DNA from: Cohnella sp. OV330
Lineage (GTDB): Bacteria; Bacillota; Bacilli; Paenibacillales; Paenibacillaceae
NCBI RefSeq assembly: GCF_900112065.1
Contig: NZ_FOKE01000002.1
Coordinates: 432,513 to 496,512, forward strand
Length of the DNA: 64,000 nucleotides
Direction: 5' to 3'
The notes beneath the pieces are model-generated. The model saw only the letters and a list, made by a program, of their open reading frames with translations, was not told the DNA's origin and ran no database searches. Below are positions 62,039 to 64,000 of this stretch, one piece after another (position 1 is the stretch's first letter; each line of letters starts with the position of its first letter). The translations under genes and the position numbers were made by a program.

Positions 62039-63178
62039 TTAACCTTTGGTATAGACTTCGTCGAACGTGCCGCCGTCGGCGAAGTGCTTTTTCTGAGCCT
62101 CGGTCCAGCCTCCGAAATCCTTGTCGATCGTGAGCAGATTAAGCGTAGGGAACTGATCCTTGTACTTGTCGGCTACCTCCTGCAGACGAGGACGGTAGAA
62201 GTTCTGCGCGGCGATCTCTTGGCCTTCCGGCGTGTAGAGATACTTCAAGTAAGCTTCCGCGACTTCGCGCGTGCCGCGCTTGTCCGCGTTTTTATCGACG
62301 ACGGCGACCGGCGGTTCGGCCAGGATGCTGAGCGACGGGGTTACGATCTCGAACTCGTCGCCGTATTCCTTCTTGGCGAGGTAAGCTTCGTTTTCCCAGG
62401 CAAGCAGTACGTCGCCGATCTTGCGCTCGACGAACGTCGTCGTGGAGCCGCGGGCGCCGGTATCGAGCACGGGCACGTTGGCGAAAAGCTTTTTCAGGAA
62501 ATCCTTGGTCTTCGCTTCGTCATTGCCGTCCTGCTGCTGCGCGTAGCCCCATGCTGCGAGGTAGTTCCAGCGCGCGCCGCCTGACGTCTTCGGATTCGGC
62601 GTGATGACCTGGATGCCGTCCTTGATCAGGTCGCCCCAATCTTTGATGCCCTTCGGATTGCCTTTGCGAACGAGGAAGACGATCGTCGACGTGTAAGGCG
62701 AGCTGTTCGATTCGAACGACTGCTGCCAATCCTTCTTGATGAGACCGCTGTCCGTAAGAGAATCGATGTCGTAGGCGAGCGCGAGCGTGACGACGTCCGC
62801 TTCGAGACCGTCGAGCACCTTGCGCGCTTGCGAGCCGGAGCCGCCGTGCGACTGGTTGATCTTGACCGTTTGGCCGGTTTCTTTCTTCCAATAGTCCGCG
62901 AAGCTCTTGTTAAACGCCTCGTACAGCTCTCTGGTCGGGTCGTAAGATACGTTCAGCAGCTCGATGGACTTCGGCTGGGCGGTCGTCGTAGCCGATGGCT
63001 CGGATGAAGCCGAACCGGACGGCGATGCGGATGCAGATGCGGCTCCCGATGCAGATGCCGACGCACTGCCGGAGCTAGCGGCATTGTTGTTGTTGTTCGA
63101 GCCGCAAGCGGACAGCAAGGCGACGAACAGGGCCACGACGGCGAACGACATAATTCTTTTAGATGATTTCAATTTCAT
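62039..63178 (-). CDS. sbp: Sulfate-binding lipoprotein
   Basis: 379 residues. Lipoprotein signal ([14 protein letters not shown]) with an Asn run and Ser/Ala-rich linker, then the sulfate/thiosulfate-binding fold: [60 protein letters not shown]. Delivers sulfate to CysTW. ATG at 63178 chosen; an in-frame TTG at 63184, closer to GGAGGGGG, is possible. Confidence 0.93.
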   Translation of the reverse strand: MKLKSSKRIMSFAVVALFVALLSACGSNNNNNAASSGSASASASGAASASASPSGSASSEPSATTTAQPKSIELLNVSYDPTRELYEAFNKSFADYWKKETGQTVKINQSHGGSGSQARKVLDGLEADVVTLALAYDIDSLTDSGLIKKDWQQSFESNSSPYTSTIVFLVRKGNPKGIKDWGDLIKDGIQVITPNPKTSGGARWNYLAAWGYAQQQDGNDEAKTKDFLKKLFANVPVLDTGARGSTTTFVERKIGDVLLAWENEAYLAKKEYGDEFEIVTPSLSILAEPPVAVVDKNADKRGTREVAEAYLKYLYTPEGQEIAAQNFYRPRLQEVADKYKDQFPTLNLLTIDKDFGGWTEAQKKHFADGGTFDEVYTKG

Positions 63179-63217
63179 TTTCAATTCCCCCTCCGGTTAT
63201 CCGGTAGCAATTCACAT

Positions 63218-63243
63218 AATTCCTACCATTTCAATAGGTTTTA
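63218..63243 (-). promoter_or_regulatory. Candidate CymR-type operator upstream of sbp
   Basis: Minus strand AACCTATTGAAATGGTAGGAATTA: CCTA/TAGG inverted repeat with 9-base spacing directly downstream of the -10 box, resembling the Rrf2-type CymR cysteine-metabolism sites of Bacillus. Confidence 0.4.
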
Positions 63244-63247
63244 ACAA

Positions 63248-63277
63248 ATCATAGCAGGCAGGTGGGTTTAGTGTCAA
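63248..63277 (-). promoter_or_regulatory. Promoter of the sulfate-transport operon
   Basis: Minus strand TTGACA (63272-63277), 18-base spacer, TATGAT (63248-63253), about 70 bases before sbp. Confidence 0.75.
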
Positions 63278-63367
63278 TAAGCTTAATTTAATTCACTTAT
63301 AAGTTTTGTTGATAGATGAGCTTGAATAACAAAAATAATCAATCGATAAAGAGGTGATTTAGAACGC

Positions 63368-63400
63368 AAAAAAAAAAGCCGCGCAGCTTAACTGCGGGCT
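63368..63400 (-). terminator. Terminator after dnaI
   Basis: AGCCCGCAG / CTGCGCGGCT stem with TTAAG loop followed on the minus strand by ten Ts. Confidence 0.85.
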
Positions 63401-63443
63401 TGGATTTCGGGAAGAATGCGTTAGGACCGAACCGAATGAAGAC

Positions 63444-64000
63444 TTATCCGCGCTGGTTGCGGCCTCGTACGTGCACGACGTCTACAAACGGACGGATCCG
63501 GTCCATGAGACGCTGGCCTTTATGAAGCTCCTCGCCTTCCTTGTGGGTAAAGCTGAAGTGCCGCTCGAGCGATTCGAGATCGTGATTGGAGGTGTAAAAG
63601 GTCGGCTTGCGGTTCATCCTGTGATTCAGGATCGCGCCGATGACGTGATCGCGAACCCACGGACTCAAGTTTTCGGCGCCGATGTCGTCGAAAACGAGCA
63701 AATCCGTTTCCTTCATGAGCGTCATCGTCTCTTTGAGCTTCTGCGGCTCCATCATGAGCGCCTTGGCGTCCTCCACGAAGTCGGGCATGTAGACGATGAC
63801 GCCGGTCTTGCCCTCCTTGGCGAGCTTATGCAGCAAATAGGCGGCCATGTACGTCTTGCCCGTGCCGAAGCTGCCCATCAGATAGAGCCCCTTCTTCTGA
63901 AGGCCGTCGGTTCGCGTCCGGTTCACGTACGCCAGCAGCTGCAACACTGCGTCCTCCCGCTCGTCGTCCAGATCCAGCATTTGTTCGGCTTCGTAGCTGT
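63444..64000 (-). CDS. dnaI: Primosomal helicase loader DnaI, 5' end outside window
   Basis: The last ~185 codons of a AAA+ ATPase. Walker A GSFGTGKTYMAAYLL, Walker B LLVFDDIGAENLSPW, sensor residues in TFYTSNHDLESL and the C-terminal arginine-rich DRIRPF. DnaI loads the replicative helicase at oriC and at restart sites. The frame remains open to base 64000 (SYEAEQ before the internal Met at 63980), so the zinc-binding N-terminal domain lies outside. Confidence 0.92.
   Translation of the reverse strand, partial: SYEAEQMLDLDDEREDAVLQLLAYVNRTRTDGLQKKGLYLMGSFGTGKTYMAAYLLHKLAKEGKTGVIVYMPDFVEDAKALMMEPQKLKETMTLMKETDLLVFDDIGAENLSPWVRDHVIGAILNHRMNRKPTFYTSNHDLESLERHFSFTHKEGEELHKGQRLMDRIRPFVDVVHVRGRNQRG

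Overview
The window looks like chromosome from a high-GC member of the Paenibacillaceae, Cohnella- or Paenibacillus-like. Genes start behind strong AGGAGG-type ribosome sites, often with TTG or GTG starts. The gene set is Gram-positive and Bacillus-type: ecsAB, sdhCAB, odhAB, yqzM, yezD, dnaI, cheX, ktr genes behind a c-di-AMP riboswitch, a Fur box and a LexA-type box. I saw no rRNA, tRNA or CRISPR array. The species assignment is inference from gene content.

Layout. 1-4781: the 5' part (>1590 codons) of a giant decapeptide-repeat protein on the minus strand, running off the window. 5-15 kb: mntH, a glycosyltransferase, psd, a divergent IS1595-like transposase, an 11-bp repeat tract, a coupled MocR/AraC regulator pair facing a PNPOx-like flavoprotein, and an aminotransferase. 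15-30 kb: a diguanylate cyclase, ecsAB, a DEAD-box-type helicase with an SDR, cheX, a zinc-dependent phospholipase-like protein, an Atg22-like MFS transporter, a PadR regulator with a DHA2 drug exporter and an evident operator, a LysR regulator, a PHP-type histidinol phosphatase and an EamA transporter. 30.5-36.5 kb: HxlR, then the most unusual locus of the window (below). 36.6-47 kb: VanY-type peptidase, a dispersed-repeat cluster, odhAB, sdhCAB and a LysR regulator. 47-52.5 kb: LysM/3D protein, polysaccharide deacetylase, then ktrA with two tandem equal-length ktrB genes behind a ydaO-type c-di-AMP riboswitch. 52.7-64 kb: CPBP protease-like protein, tandem twin 196-aa membrane proteins, a Fur-regulated iron-siderophore binding lipoprotein, a 51-bp hairpin tandem array, uvrC, yqzM, yezD, a sulfate ABC transporter (sbp-cysT-cysW) and the end of dnaI.

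Best candidate for an undescribed system: the minus-strand operon 36451->31760 (possibly to 30911). A LexA-like box (GAAC-N4-GTTC) sits just upstream of a -10 box, ahead of two overlapping small genes that look like sigma region 4 and sigma region 2 split onto separate polypeptides. Next come a thioredoxin-fold protein, an ABC half-transporter, a second CxxC thioredoxin-fold protein, a 67-residue peptide with eight cysteines behind a near-perfect Shine-Dalgarno, a terminator directly after the peptide gene, and then a MauE/DoxX-type redox membrane protein. I read this as a possibly DNA-damage-inducible system that makes, oxidises and exports a disulfide-rich peptide (bacteriocin-like or signal). 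Gene order and motifs are seen directly; the function is inference.
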